This document shows, in pieces, positions 1 to 10,047 of a DNA stretch of 64,000 nt; position 1 is the first letter of the stretch, and each line of letters begins with the position of its first letter. The DNA is taken from positions 5,146,001 to 5,210,000 of the forward strand of contig NZ_JAVLVU010000001.1 in assembly GCF_031951985.1 (NCBI RefSeq), written 5' to 3'. The notes below the pieces were generated by a model, which was not told the DNA's origin, did no database searches, and saw nothing but the letters and a program-made list of their open reading frames with translations. The position numbers and the translations under genes are program-made. The DNA comes from Mucilaginibacter terrae. GTDB lineage: Bacteria > Bacteroidota > Bacteroidia > Sphingobacteriales > Sphingobacteriaceae.

Positions 1-2
1 GC

Positions 3-1547
3 TCCGCTAATGAATATTTTTTAGCTGGCAAAACCCTGCGCTGGCCTATGATTGGTTTGGCGCTATTTGCTACCAATATTTCATGTATACATTTGGTGAG
101 TTTGGCTCAGAGCGGGTTTGACTCTGGATTGCTTAACGGCAATTTCGAATGGATGGCTTCGTTTACGCTGATTTTGCTGGCAGTATTTTTTGTTCCATTC
201 TATCTCAAATCAGGCGTATCCACGCTGCCCGATTTTTTAGAAAAAAGATATGACCGCGCCAGTCGCGATTGGTTGGCAATTGTATCGGTTGCTTCGGCCA
301 TAATAATACATATTGCCTTTTCGTTATTGGCCGGGGGGATTGTGTTGCAAACGCTTTTAGGGATTAATATGTATTATAGCGTTATTGCTATCGCCATCAT
401 CACTGCTGTTTACACTATAGTTGGCGGATTAACTGCCGTAGTGGTTACAGAATCCATACAAACGGTGGTGCTGCTCGCCGGCGCTATAATTATGAGTTTG
501 GTTGCTTACAACAAAATGGGTGGTTGGCAACCCATGGTAAACGTGCTCGAGCAAACCAACCAGTTGCAAAAACTGTCAATGATGCGCCCTCACGGCGATG
601 CAAGTGGCTTGCCGTGGTATGCCGTGTTTTTGGGCTATCCTATATTAGGTATTTGGTATTGGTGTGCCGATCAAACTATTGTACAAAGAGTTTTAGGCGC
701 TAAAGACGAAAATCATGGCCGTGCAGGCTCACTGTTTTGCGGTTTCATGAAAATTTTGCCGGTGTTTATTTTTGTTATGCCCGGTTTATTTGCCTGGACC
801 TTGTATAAAACCGGACAGCTAAATATTGATAGTTTAAAGGTAATACACGAGGGCAAAGAAACAATTAACAGCAAAGGAATATACACCCTGATGATCTTAC
901 AGCTTGTGCCCAAGGGACTGGCCGGTATACTTGTGGCTGCGTTATTGTCGGGTTTAATGAGCCAGATATCTGGGGCTTTAAACTCCATATCAACTTTGGT
1001 AAGTTATGATATGTATAAACGCTGGCGCCCTCAGGCTACTGATGATTCATTAGTGAAAGTGGGAAAGATAGCTGCCGGTGCTTCACTGGTTTTTTCATTA
1101 TTGCTCTTGCCGCTTCTCAACCGGTACGAAAGTATTTTTAACGGATTGAATGATATTATTGCGCACATTGCTCCGCCCATTACCTGCGTTTTTTTACTCG
1201 GGGTGTTTTGGAAAGGGGCATCCGCTCAATCGGCAAAACTTACACTATACCTGGGTTCGGCCTTGGGCGTGTTGGTTTTTATAACCGGAAAGGTTTTTCC
1301 GGCATCGCTTATAGGTCAAATACCATTTATGGTAATGGCGTTCTATTTATTTTGCGTTTGTGTGGCCATTCAGGTTGTTACGGCAAAGCTTTACCCTGTA
1401 GTTTATAGTCCGCAAAGCGAGGTGCTGTATTGGCAATCGCCATTTGAAGCGCTTAAATCTCCGGGATGGAAAGGTATAGGCAATTACAAGTTTTTGTCGG
1501 TTATGCTTATCGTTATCATGTCGGTTCTATTCTGGATATTCCGGTAA
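3..1547 (+). CDS. Sodium/solute symporter (SSS family), 5'-truncated by window edge
   Basis: Inner-membrane Na+-coupled symporter of the SSS/SGLT family, probably importing a sugar released by the neighbouring locus. The frame is open to the first bases of the window and reads SANEYFLAGKTLRWPMIG before the first internal ATG at 48. That stretch is the conserved first-helix region of SSS proteins, so the true start lies outside. About 514 codons are visible, with a dozen or more hydrophobic segments and a final membrane helix (VMLIVIMSVLFWIF). It precedes SusC by about 600 bases on the same strand and is best read as the inner-membrane importer of the same utilisation locus. The substrate cannot be read from sequence; fucose or galactose would fit the downstream hydrolases. 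Confidence 0.9.
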   Translation, partial: SANEYFLAGKTLRWPMIGLALFATNISCIHLVSLAQSGFDSGLLNGNFEWMASFTLILLAVFFVPFYLKSGVSTLPDFLEKRYDRASRDWLAIVSVASAIIIHIAFSLLAGGIVLQTLLGINMYYSVIAIAIITAVYTIVGGLTAVVVTESIQTVVLLAGAIIMSLVAYNKMGGWQPMVNVLEQTNQLQKLSMMRPHGDASGLPWYAVFLGYPILGIWYWCADQTIVQRVLGAKDENHGRAGSLFCGFMKILPVFIFVMPGLFAWTLYKTGQLNIDSLKVIHEGKETINSKGIYTLMILQLVPKGLAGILVAALLSGLMSQISGALNSISTLVSYDMYKRWRPQATDDSLVKVGKIAAGASLVFSLLLLPLLNRYESIFNGLNDIIAHIAPPITCVFLLGVFWKGASAQSAKLTLYLGSALGVLVFITGKVFPASLIGQIPFMVMAFYLFCVCVAIQVVTAKLYPVVYSPQSEVLYWQSPFEALKSPGWKGIGNYKFLSVMLIVIMSVLFWIFR

Positions 1548-2149
1548 GTATTTTCAATCAACTCTCCAATATATTTATCAAATAAGGAGCCTTACAGGTC
1601 CTGAATTAATCGTTAGGTAAATTGCTTTAATGGTTGGTTTATTTAGTAGTAAAATACATGCTATTTTTAATTATAGAAAGCACTTGCCCGTGTGATGTTG
1701 CTTTTTTACTATCCACGGATGGATTGTTCTTATAGCGCTTGTGTTTAAAATAGTAGAATTATCCATCAACTTTGGTGATTAATCCATTTTTGAGCAATAG
1801 ATTACTCTCTAAATTTAGGGTACCAATTATAAACAAACATAAAATTATGAAAGTAAACATTTACGCTTACCAGGTAAGTTCCATGTACGCTATTTTAGCC
1901 TCAACATCCTGAGCATTAGCAAAATCCTAATCAGTTTTTCCAAAAAAAAGTAAGGTGACTTGATCATCTTAAAGCTTATTTAAACAGCAGTATTACTGCG
2001 TAAACAATGTGCTTAAAAGGCCGGTGGCATTGCTATGCCTTTGGCAGAAATCATGCAGTAGTTTAAGTAAGCCAGGAAGCGGTTAGTCTCTTGCGTTAAT
2101 GCAGTTTGTCGAACAAGCGTATCATCCCCTAAAAGATTTTATTAACAAG
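1548..2149. other. 602-base intergenic region upstream of susC
   Basis: No convincing gene. It is AT-rich and contains a 21-codon ATG frame at 1847-1912 (MKVNIYAYQVSSMYAILAS...) with no support beyond its length. No TAnnTTTG promoter with a good -33 partner was found close to susC. A leader of this size upstream of a susC operon may hold the promoter and a regulator site, but no such site could be identified by eye. Confidence 0.5.
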
Positions 2150-5100
2150 ATGAAGAAACAACTACAAAAGTGTTGTATTACACCCCATTTTAAAAAGCAA
2201 AGTATGCGCTTTGCTTTGATGTGTAGTGTTTTACTGGTATTACTGTCAATTGGCTATACAGGTAAAAGCTATGCCCAAACCGGGAACAAAATTTTAATAA
2301 CAGGTACTGTAACAGATTCAACGGGCACTAAAATAAGTGGAGCAACCATTAATGCCGTTAATCAAAAAAATGTTGGCGCTGTTACTGATGCCAACGGCTA
2401 CTTTAGCCTTAATGTAGCTCCGGGCACAGTACTCCGCATAAGTATAATAGGTTATACACCGCAAACAGTAACCGTATCAGCCAATAACAAGGTACTATCG
2501 ATAGCCTTGGTGTCAACCGCAACTCAAACAGGTGAGGTTGTGGTAACAGCTTACGGACGTAAACAACGAAAAGAAGCCGTTGTAGGCTCTGTAACCACTG
2601 TGCAGCCGGGCGAACTCAAAATACCCGCCAGTAACTTAACCAATGCCTTGGCCGGTCAGGTAGCTGGTATTATAGCGTATCAACCCAGCGGTCAGCCGGG
2701 GCAGGACAACGCCTCGTTTTTTATCAGGGGCGTAACTACGTTCGGCTATAAGCGCGACCCATTGATTTTAATTGATAACGTAGAATTATCAACAAGCGAC
2801 CTTGCCAGGCTGCAGGTTGATGATATAGCCAGTTTCTCGATATTAAAGGATGCAAGTGCTACGGCATTATATGGCGCCAGAGGTGCCAATGGTGTAATAT
2901 TAGTTACCACCAAAGAAGGTAAGGTAGGCAAGGCAGCCATCAATTTCAGGGTTGAAACCTCCACGTCTCAATCTGTTAAAAACCTTCAACTGGCTGATCC
3001 TATTACTTACATGCGTTTGTTTAACGAGGCCACCATTACGCGCGATCCGTTAAGCCCGCTTCCGTTTACTCAAAATAAAATCATCAATACCCAGGCTACT
3101 CTTAACAACGCGCCAGGAAGCAACAAATATGTTTATCCGGCGGTTGACTGGCTTAACATGCTCTTTAAAAAACGCACTACAACACAGCGTGCCGATATGA
3201 GTGTAAGTGGTGGCGGCGGTGTAGCTCGTTATTATGTATCTGGCTCGTATAATATTGACCACGGTATACTGCGCCAGGACATTAACAACAATAACGATAA
3301 CAATGTTAAGTTTCGCAACTACCAGATACGCTCAAACGTAAATGTTAACCTTACCAAAACTACCGAAATGGTGGTAAGGTTATCAGGCACATTTAATGAT
3401 TATAATGGCCCGCTTACCAGCGATGCGTCCTTTTCTACTGATTTATATAATATAGCCATGCATACCAGCCCGGTATTGTTTCCGGCTTATTACGAACCCG
3501 ATGCTGCTAACCAAAAAAACCCAGCACATACTTTTTGGTAATGCGCTTGCACCTGGCAGCAGCGGTCAATCAAATGCCATTGCCTATGTAAACCCGTATG
3601 CCTCATTACTACGCGGACATAAAAACTTTTCACAGTCGCGTATGTCGGCTCAGTTGGAATTAAACCAGGACCTGAAATTTATTACGCCCGGGCTTAATGT
3701 TCATGGCTTATTTCACACCAACAGGTATTCGTACTTCGAGTCGTCAATGGGCTACTCGCCATTTTACTACAATATTGGCAGTTATGATAAGTTAAGCAAC
3801 GTTTACACCTTATCATGGTTAAACTCACAGCCCGGAGCAGCTACAGAGTATCTGGCTTACAATAATGACCCTAAAACAAGCAGCTTAAATACTTATGTGT
3901 TTTTTCAGGGTGTAATTGATTACAGCCGCAGGTTTGGCAATCATAACGTAAGCAGTTCTTTAATTGGTACACAGCAGCAAACCTTATACGGTAATGCAGG
4001 TACGCTATTTAACTCATTGCCCTATCGTAACCTAACCTTAGCGGGCCGCGCTACCTACTCGTACAAAAGCCGTTACTTTTTAGAGTTTAACTTTGGTTAT
4101 AATGGTACCGAGCGCTTTTCAAGCAATAACAGGTATGGGTTTTTTCCAACCATTGGCGGCTCTTGGATAGTGTCTGAAGAAAAGTTTTGGGGTAATAAGT
4201 TATACGATGTAATTTCTCGAATGAAGCTTCGCGCCAGCTATGGTCTTGTTGGCAACGACCAGATCGGCTCTCAGCGTTTTTACTACCTATCTGATGTTAA
4301 TTTAAACGGCGGCAACCCGGCAACCTTCGGTACTAATAATGGATACACCCGTAATGGGGTAGTAATTAATAACTATTCAAATACGGATATTACCTGGGAA
4401 ACTTCGCGCCAGTTAAACCTGGGTATGGAGTTAACGCTGTTTAAAAACTTAAACTTAGTTGCCGAGGTTTACAAATACCACCGGTATAATATTTTGCAAA
4501 CACGTACCGCCATTCCTACCACGGTTGGGTTGGAATCAAGCGTGAGCGCGAATTTTGGTACGGCAAACTCAAAAGGTATCGATCTGCAGGCTGATTATAA
4601 ACAAACGTTAAGCAAAAGTTTATGGTTGCAGGGCAGGGGTAACTTTACGCTGGCATCAACTAAGTATGACAAGTACGAAGAGCCCCAGTACAATGAGGCT
4701 TACCGCTATCAATCGGGCCAGTATATTAACCGCAACTATGGCTATATAGCCGAGCGTTTGTTTGTTGATGATGTTGAAGCACGTAACTCGCCAACCCAGA
4801 TATTTTCGAGTAATGGTGTTGCACCCCAAGGGGGCGATATTAAGTACCGCGATTTAAATGGCGATGGTAAAATTGATGGTGCCGACCAAACCTTTATCGG
4901 CTTTCCAACCGTTCCGCGCATAGTTTATGGCTATGGCTTATCGTCGGGCTATAAAAACTTTGACCTATCGGCATTCTTCCAGGGACAGGCACAAGTATCT
5001 TTCTTCATCGACCCGAGCCGTACAAGTCCGTTCATTCAAAGCCCTGATGCAGCTTACGCAAGCGGCAACACCCAGTTGCTGAAAGCCTTTGCCGACGACC

Positions 5101-5423
5101 ATTGGTCTGAAGATAATCAAAACCTGTATGCTCAATACCCACGCCTGGGTGTAAACGGTGCACAGATTGAAAATAACCGTCAAAACAGTACCTGGTGGAT
5201 GCGCAGCGGTAGCTTCATGCGGTTAAAGTCGTTAGAAATTGGCTACACGCTTCCGCAGCGCATAGCGCAAAAAATGAAGATGACCAAGTGCCGTATTTAC
5301 TTCAACGGATTAAACTTATATACCTGGAGCCCTTTCAAGCTTTGGGACCCGGAAATAGGAGGCAATGGCTTTGCATACCCTATTCAAAAGGTGTTTAACA
5401 TTGGTCTTAATGTTAACTTATAA
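2150..5423 (+). pseudogene. SusC/RagA-family TonB-dependent receptor, frameshifted
   Basis: Outer-membrane TonB-dependent transporter for oligosaccharides. The ATG at 2150 gives a basic n-region, a hydrophobic signal segment and a cleavage area ending SYAQ. Next come a CarboxypepD_reg-like domain (ITGTVTDSTGTKISGATI), the plug (GEVVVTAYGRKQRKEAVVG... LYGARGANGVILVTTKEG) and a long beta-barrel ending FNIGLNVNL. The frame breaks at an A7 tract (3513-3519): the first part stops at 3541 and the rest continues in the +1 frame as ...HILFGNALAPG. With one A fewer the two halves join into a normal protein of about 1090 residues. It is therefore a recent pseudogene or an assembly error in a homopolymer. 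SusD follows after 11 bases. Confidence 0.9.
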
Positions 5424-5437
5424 TAACAGCATAAGTG

Positions 5438-7351
5438 ATGAAAATAAAGGATAAAATTCAAATAGTGTGTTTGGCGGTGAGTTTGCTGTTAGGCACTTCC
5501 TGTAAAAAGTATCTTGATGTGGCCCCCGATAATACCGGCACCCTCGAGTATGCTTTCAGAAACCGTAACGAGGCCGAAAACTACCTGTTTACTTGCTATG
5601 CTACGTTACAGCAATTTTACGATGTATCGGCCAATGCCTCTTTCGTAACCTCGGGCGAAATAATTTACCCCAACAACCTCTCTAAGCATCCGCTTAACGA
5701 AACGGGCTTTAATTTACTGCGCGGAACGCAAACGAGCAGTAATCCCGGGTTAAACTGGTGGGACGGTGAAAATCACGGGCAATCGATATTCAGGGCGTTA
5801 AGACGCTGTAATATCATGCTCGAAAACATCAACAACCCGGTTGATTTAACCGAGACAGAAAAAAGACGCTGGATTGCCGAAGTGAAGTTTTTAAAGGCTT
5901 ACTATCATTTTTACCTGGCGCGCATGTATGGACCAATTCCGCTCATTAAAAATAACTTGAACATTACCGATGATATTCAAAGTATGAAGGTGAAGCGTGA
6001 AACCATGGACAACGTATTTGCCTACATCGTATCATTATTGGATGAAGCCGCGCCCGATCTGCCAGCTGTAATTGGTAACCAGGCGCAGGAGTTGGGCCGA
6101 ATAACCCGTTCCATAGCCTTATCAGTAAAGGCAGAAGTGCTTGTTACGGCAGCAAGCCCGTTGTTCAATGGTAACGCCGATTATACCAGTCTTAAAAACA
6201 AAGACGGGCAGGCCTTATTCTCGCCATATAATGCTCAAAAATGGCAAGTGGCGGCTGATGCATGCAAGGCGGCTATAACCGAGTGCGAGGCTCGCGGTGC
6301 TAAGTTATATACATTCATTGCACCCGCCAATATCACAAAACTACCCGATTCGTTACGTACGGTTTTAACACTGCAAAACGCTGTTACCGAGAAATGGGAA
6401 TTAAACTCCGAATTGATCTGGGCATTAAATCCCACGTTTCCGTTCCAGGGGTATGCAACACCGCGTATGACCTCTAAGTCGGCCATTAATATATTTTCAA
6501 ACCCTTCAACCTTTGCGGTGCCGTTGGCTATGCAGGAAACGTTTTATACTGATAAAGGCGTGCCTGTAAGTGAAGATAAAACCTTTGATTACGCTAACCG
6601 GTACAGCATTAAAACCGGCGACAATGCGAGCCGCTTTTACATAGCTAAAGACTATGCTACCGTTAAAGAACATTTTAACCGCGAGCCTCGCTTTTATGCC
6701 AGCCTTGGTTTTGATGGCGGCATTTGGTTTGGTAACGGTAAAGTTGATGTTAACGATATGTACCACGTAGAAGCACGTGGCAATAAATCGTTAGCTGGTC
6801 CTAAAGATTTAAACACCTTGAACATAACCGGTTATTGGCCTAAAAAGCTTGCCAATTATTTATCCGTTTATGATGATGGTTTTCAGGAGCAAAGCTTCCG
6901 TTTACCTTTAATTCGTTTGTCGGGTTTATACCTGCTTTACGCCGAAGCACTTAATGAAGTAAGCGGCCCCACAGCCGAGGTTAACACTTATGTTGACCGT
7001 GTAAGGGCCCGTGCAGGCTTAAAAGGAGTTCAGGAATCGTGGACGTCTTTCTCAAACAATCCATCAAAGTATACCACAAAAGACGGCATGCGCCAGATTA
7101 TACACCAGGAGCGCCGCATCGAGCTTTGTTTTGAAGCCCAAAGCGGTTGGGATTTGCGCCGTTGGAAAGAGTTGCAAAACATACTAAGCGTACCCATGCA
7201 AGGCTGGAACATATATGAAGAACAGGCAGTTAATTATTACAAACCCAACACGGTGTTTGTATCGGTATTCGGTTTAAGAAACTACCTGTGGCCTATAAAA
7301 GACAACGATTTAATTATAAACAGTAACCTGGTACAAAATCCTTACTGGTAG
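5438..7351 (+). CDS. SusD/RagB-family nutrient-binding lipoprotein
   Basis: Surface lipoprotein that caps the SusC barrel and binds glycan. The N-terminus MKIKDKIQIVCLAVSLLLGT is followed by the lipobox SC, then KKYLDVAPD, the usual start of mature SusD proteins. The length of 637 residues is normal, and the C-terminal SusD hallmarks are present: LIRLSGLYLLYAEALNE, IHQERRIELCFEAQSGWDLRRW and a final NPYW. I chose the ATG at 5438 over the GTG one codon earlier. It is co-directional with susC and surely in the same operon. If susC is truly broken, this protein has lost its partner unless another SusC serves. Confidence 0.95.
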   Translation: MKIKDKIQIVCLAVSLLLGTSCKKYLDVAPDNTGTLEYAFRNRNEAENYLFTCYATLQQFYDVSANASFVTSGEIIYPNNLSKHPLNETGFNLLRGTQTSSNPGLNWWDGENHGQSIFRALRRCNIMLENINNPVDLTETEKRRWIAEVKFLKAYYHFYLARMYGPIPLIKNNLNITDDIQSMKVKRETMDNVFAYIVSLLDEAAPDLPAVIGNQAQELGRITRSIALSVKAEVLVTAASPLFNGNADYTSLKNKDGQALFSPYNAQKWQVAADACKAAITECEARGAKLYTFIAPANITKLPDSLRTVLTLQNAVTEKWELNSELIWALNPTFPFQGYATPRMTSKSAINIFSNPSTFAVPLAMQETFYTDKGVPVSEDKTFDYANRYSIKTGDNASRFYIAKDYATVKEHFNREPRFYASLGFDGGIWFGNGKVDVNDMYHVEARGNKSLAGPKDLNTLNITGYWPKKLANYLSVYDDGFQEQSFRLPLIRLSGLYLLYAEALNEVSGPTAEVNTYVDRVRARAGLKGVQESWTSFSNNPSKYTTKDGMRQIIHQERRIELCFEAQSGWDLRRWKELQNILSVPMQGWNIYEEQAVNYYKPNTVFVSVFGLRNYLWPIKDNDLIINSNLVQNPYW

Positions 7352-7384
7352 TATTATTAATTAATGCAATAAACAAGCAAGTTT

Positions 7385-8626
7385 ATGAAAGCTGTTAAAA
7401 ATAAGATATTAAGATTAGGCGTATACCTGCTGGTACTTGCCATGATCTCCCTTGCCGCCTGTAAAAAAATGGAAGGGTATAATACCGGCCCCGTATCTAC
7501 CGATACCACCAAACCCGGAACAGTAAGCAATGTAAAAGTTACCAATTTTAACGGTGGCGCTTATATTACTTACAACTTGCCTAATTCAAGTAACATACTG
7601 TATGTTCAGGGGCAATATAAAATAAACGATAAAACCACCCGTCAAACCAAGTCAAGCTATTACACCGACACCATTTTGGTTGATGGTTTTGCTCAAAGTA
7701 AGGATTACGATGTAACCCTGAATGTAGTGAGCCGTGCCAATGTAATGTCGGACCCGGTGGTTGTAAAGGTTCATCCCGATGTTCCGATCTATAAACTGGT
7801 TAAGCCAACGGTTAAAATAGTAGCCGATTTTGGTGGAGTGACTATAACTGCCTTAAATCCTAAAAAGAAGGAAATGGGTTACATTTTGCTGGCACTCGAT
7901 AATTCTACCAATGCCCTTGAGGTGCAAGATCAGCATTACAGTAATTCAGATACGGTGCAATATTCGGTACGCGGGTATGAGGCAAAATCAAGAAGATTTG
8001 GTCTTTACGTAACCGACAAATTTGGAAACATATCAGACACAACGTTGATTACCTTGACACCACTGTTTGAAGCCCTGCTGGATAAGAGTAAATTTTCGAG
8101 CTACCGCACCAATAGTGATAGTCCTATTGCTTATGGTTGGGATGTGCCGTATTTATGGGACGGTAAAACCGACGGTTATTCAAACGGTTGGCATACAGCT
8201 CCAGGTGTACCCGGTCCAATGCAGGTTACGTTCGGCTTGGGCGTATCGGCTCAGTTAAGCAGGTTTATATTGTGGGAAAGGCCGCTGGAATATACCTATG
8301 CGCATGGCAACCCACGCGATTTTACCATGTGGGCATCTAATGCAGCATCTCCTCAGGATGTAAGATTGCCAGAGGTGGCAGCAGTAGGCACAGTTGTGGG
8401 TGATTGGGTCAATTTGGGAAATTATCGTTTCCCACCTCCGCCATCGGGCCTTACGCCTGGTTTTACCAATGCTGCCGATGAGGATTTTGTTAAAAAAGGA
8501 GTCAACTTCAACTTTGCAAGCGGATCGCAACCAGTAAGGTACCTGCGTATGATGGTGCACCGTACATGGTCAAACGGCGACTTTGCACATGCCATGGAAG
8601 TTTCAGTTTACGGAAAAGTTCAATAG
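7385..8626 (+). CDS. DUF4959/DUF5000-type surface glycan-binding lipoprotein
   Basis: Predicted outer-membrane lipoprotein of 413 residues. It has a signal segment (GVYLLVLAMISLA), lipobox AAC and mature start KKMEGYN. The N-terminal half resembles the fibronectin-like DUF4959 domain (TKPGTVSNVKVTNFNGGAYITY). The C-terminal half resembles the discoidin-like DUF5000 fold: PYLWDGKTDGYSNGWHT, then a jelly-roll ending RYLRMMVHRTWSNG..HAMEVSVYG. Such proteins sit directly after SusD in many Bacteroidota loci and are thought to help capture substrate at the surface. It lies 33 bases after susD. The ligand is not predictable. Confidence 0.85.
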   Translation: MKAVKNKILRLGVYLLVLAMISLAACKKMEGYNTGPVSTDTTKPGTVSNVKVTNFNGGAYITYNLPNSSNILYVQGQYKINDKTTRQTKSSYYTDTILVDGFAQSKDYDVTLNVVSRANVMSDPVVVKVHPDVPIYKLVKPTVKIVADFGGVTITALNPKKKEMGYILLALDNSTNALEVQDQHYSNSDTVQYSVRGYEAKSRRFGLYVTDKFGNISDTTLITLTPLFEALLDKSKFSSYRTNSDSPIAYGWDVPYLWDGKTDGYSNGWHTAPGVPGPMQVTFGLGVSAQLSRFILWERPLEYTYAHGNPRDFTMWASNAASPQDVRLPEVAAVGTVVGDWVNLGNYRFPPPPSGLTPGFTNAADEDFVKKGVNFNFASGSQPVRYLRMMVHRTWSNGDFAHAMEVSVYGKVQ

Positions 8627-8649
8627 CACATCTTAATTATAAAAATTAC

Positions 8650-9882
8650 ATGAAGAATTTATATAAACTGCTTTTGGCTTTCCTGGTGGGAGTGGCCATT
8701 TACAGTTGCAGTAAACAAGACACCGATTTTAAAAACTTTTTGGGCGACAAGGAGATCACTTACCCAGGTATTGTATCAAACGTACGCTCGCGTGCAGGTA
8801 ATTTGCGTACTGCCCTCGTGTGGAACCCAAGTCCTGATCCAACCGTTAGCCGATACGTAATCTATTGGAATAACCGGGCAGATTCATTGGTAGTTACATC
8901 AAATAATCACAACCCGGCCGATACCATTCGTGCCATTGTGCCTAACTTAAACGAGTACATTTACTCCTTTACCATATTTTCATATGATGGTAAGGGAAAT
9001 CGCTCGGTGCCGTTGAGCGTAAATAATGTGAAAGTATATGGGCCGGTTTACCAAAGTGGTTTACAAAACCGTGCATTTAACGCGGCCAACCCATATGTGG
9101 TTAACCCCGATGGCTCTCTTAAACTCAATTTTTTACAACAGGATACAAGCGTTATAACCGTGGGTACAACCATAAGGTACACCAACCGCTCAGGCGTTAT
9201 TGAGGAGCGTATAATTCCTCGCGATAGCTTGTCTATCACCATACCTAATTATAAGGGAAATACCCAAATTCAATATCGTACTGGTTATTTACCTGAAAAA
9301 AGCGCTTTAGACATATTCAACGTATCTAAGTTCGACAACTTTGCTACCATTGCCGATGGGTTGTCTGTTTGTAGTAAATCCTTATTTAAGGAAGTACGCT
9401 TGACGGGTGATGCCGGTACCTACAGTTCTGAAACTACCATAAGTAAGCTTTGGGATGGAAGTAACGGTCCACAGGGCTACCCCAACATTTTCCATAGCGA
9501 TGGAGATCATCGCTTGCCGCATACCATCACTTTTGATATGGGTAAGGTTTACACCGGTTTAAGCCAGGTTGAACAAACCGGGCGCGATTGCTGTAATAAC
9601 CCCGATCAGTATGAAATTTGGGGTATAGCCGACATAACTAATGCCGCTACAACACTTAATCCTAATGATGCCGGCTGGCCGGCCGAAGCACAGGCAAAAG
9701 GCTGGAAGCTTTTGAAAGATGTGAGGCGTACTGATGACGGTCGTGCCGCGCTAAAAATAGCGTTGGATAGCAACCTGCCTCCGGTAAGATACATCAGGGT
9801 TCGTATAAAACATGTTACCACCGGCGATAGCTATTACAGTAACATGAGCGAAATGACTTTCTTTAATGATGTATTTAAATAA
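8650..9882 (+). CDS. DUF4998-type lipoprotein with discoidin-like C-terminus
   Basis: Second accessory surface lipoprotein, 410 residues. The ATG at 8650 gives a signal peptide (LYKLLLAFLVGVAIY) and lipobox SC followed by SKQD; an in-frame ATG further upstream would overlap the previous gene and bury the signal. The first half is fibronectin-like (TYPGIVSNVRSRAGNLRTAL), as in DUF4998. The second half repeats the pattern of its neighbour (SKLWDGSNGPQGYPNIFHS ... VRYIRVRIKHVT), a carbohydrate-binding discoidin-like fold. It lies 23 bases after the preceding gene and ends the transporter/binding part of the operon, before a strong hairpin. Confidence 0.82.
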   Translation: MKNLYKLLLAFLVGVAIYSCSKQDTDFKNFLGDKEITYPGIVSNVRSRAGNLRTALVWNPSPDPTVSRYVIYWNNRADSLVVTSNNHNPADTIRAIVPNLNEYIYSFTIFSYDGKGNRSVPLSVNNVKVYGPVYQSGLQNRAFNAANPYVVNPDGSLKLNFLQQDTSVITVGTTIRYTNRSGVIEERIIPRDSLSITIPNYKGNTQIQYRTGYLPEKSALDIFNVSKFDNFATIADGLSVCSKSLFKEVRLTGDAGTYSSETTISKLWDGSNGPQGYPNIFHSDGDHRLPHTITFDMGKVYTGLSQVEQTGRDCCNNPDQYEIWGIADITNAATTLNPNDAGWPAEAQAKGWKLLKDVRRTDDGRAALKIALDSNLPPVRYIRVRIKHVTTGDSYYSNMSEMTFFNDVFK

Positions 9883-9902
9883 ATAAAAACTATCAGTGTA
9901 TT

Positions 9903-9928
9903 AAGGCCGGGCTTTACTGCCCGGCCTT
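9903..9928 (+). terminator. Strong GC hairpin after the susCD-lipoprotein operon
   Basis: AAGGCCGGGC (9903-9912), loop TTTACT and GCCCGGCCTT form a perfect 10-bp stem 20 bases after the stop codon. It lacks a long T tract, so it may attenuate transcription or protect the 3' end rather than fully terminate. Confidence 0.65.
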
Positions 9929-10047
9929 ATGCTATTAACGGTTATTTATAAATCATTAAAGAGCATGAATGGACTATAAATTTCATATAAACTCTAATTG
10001 TTAATTTGTAATAGTAAAAAAAGTTGAACTTTAATTATGCAAACTTT

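Noticed and set aside
3501..3541. Programmed ribosomal frameshift in susC
   Set aside because: The A7 tract resembles a -1 slippery site, but the required change is +1 (or -2), and SusC proteins are not known to use frameshifting; mutation or sequencing error is simpler.
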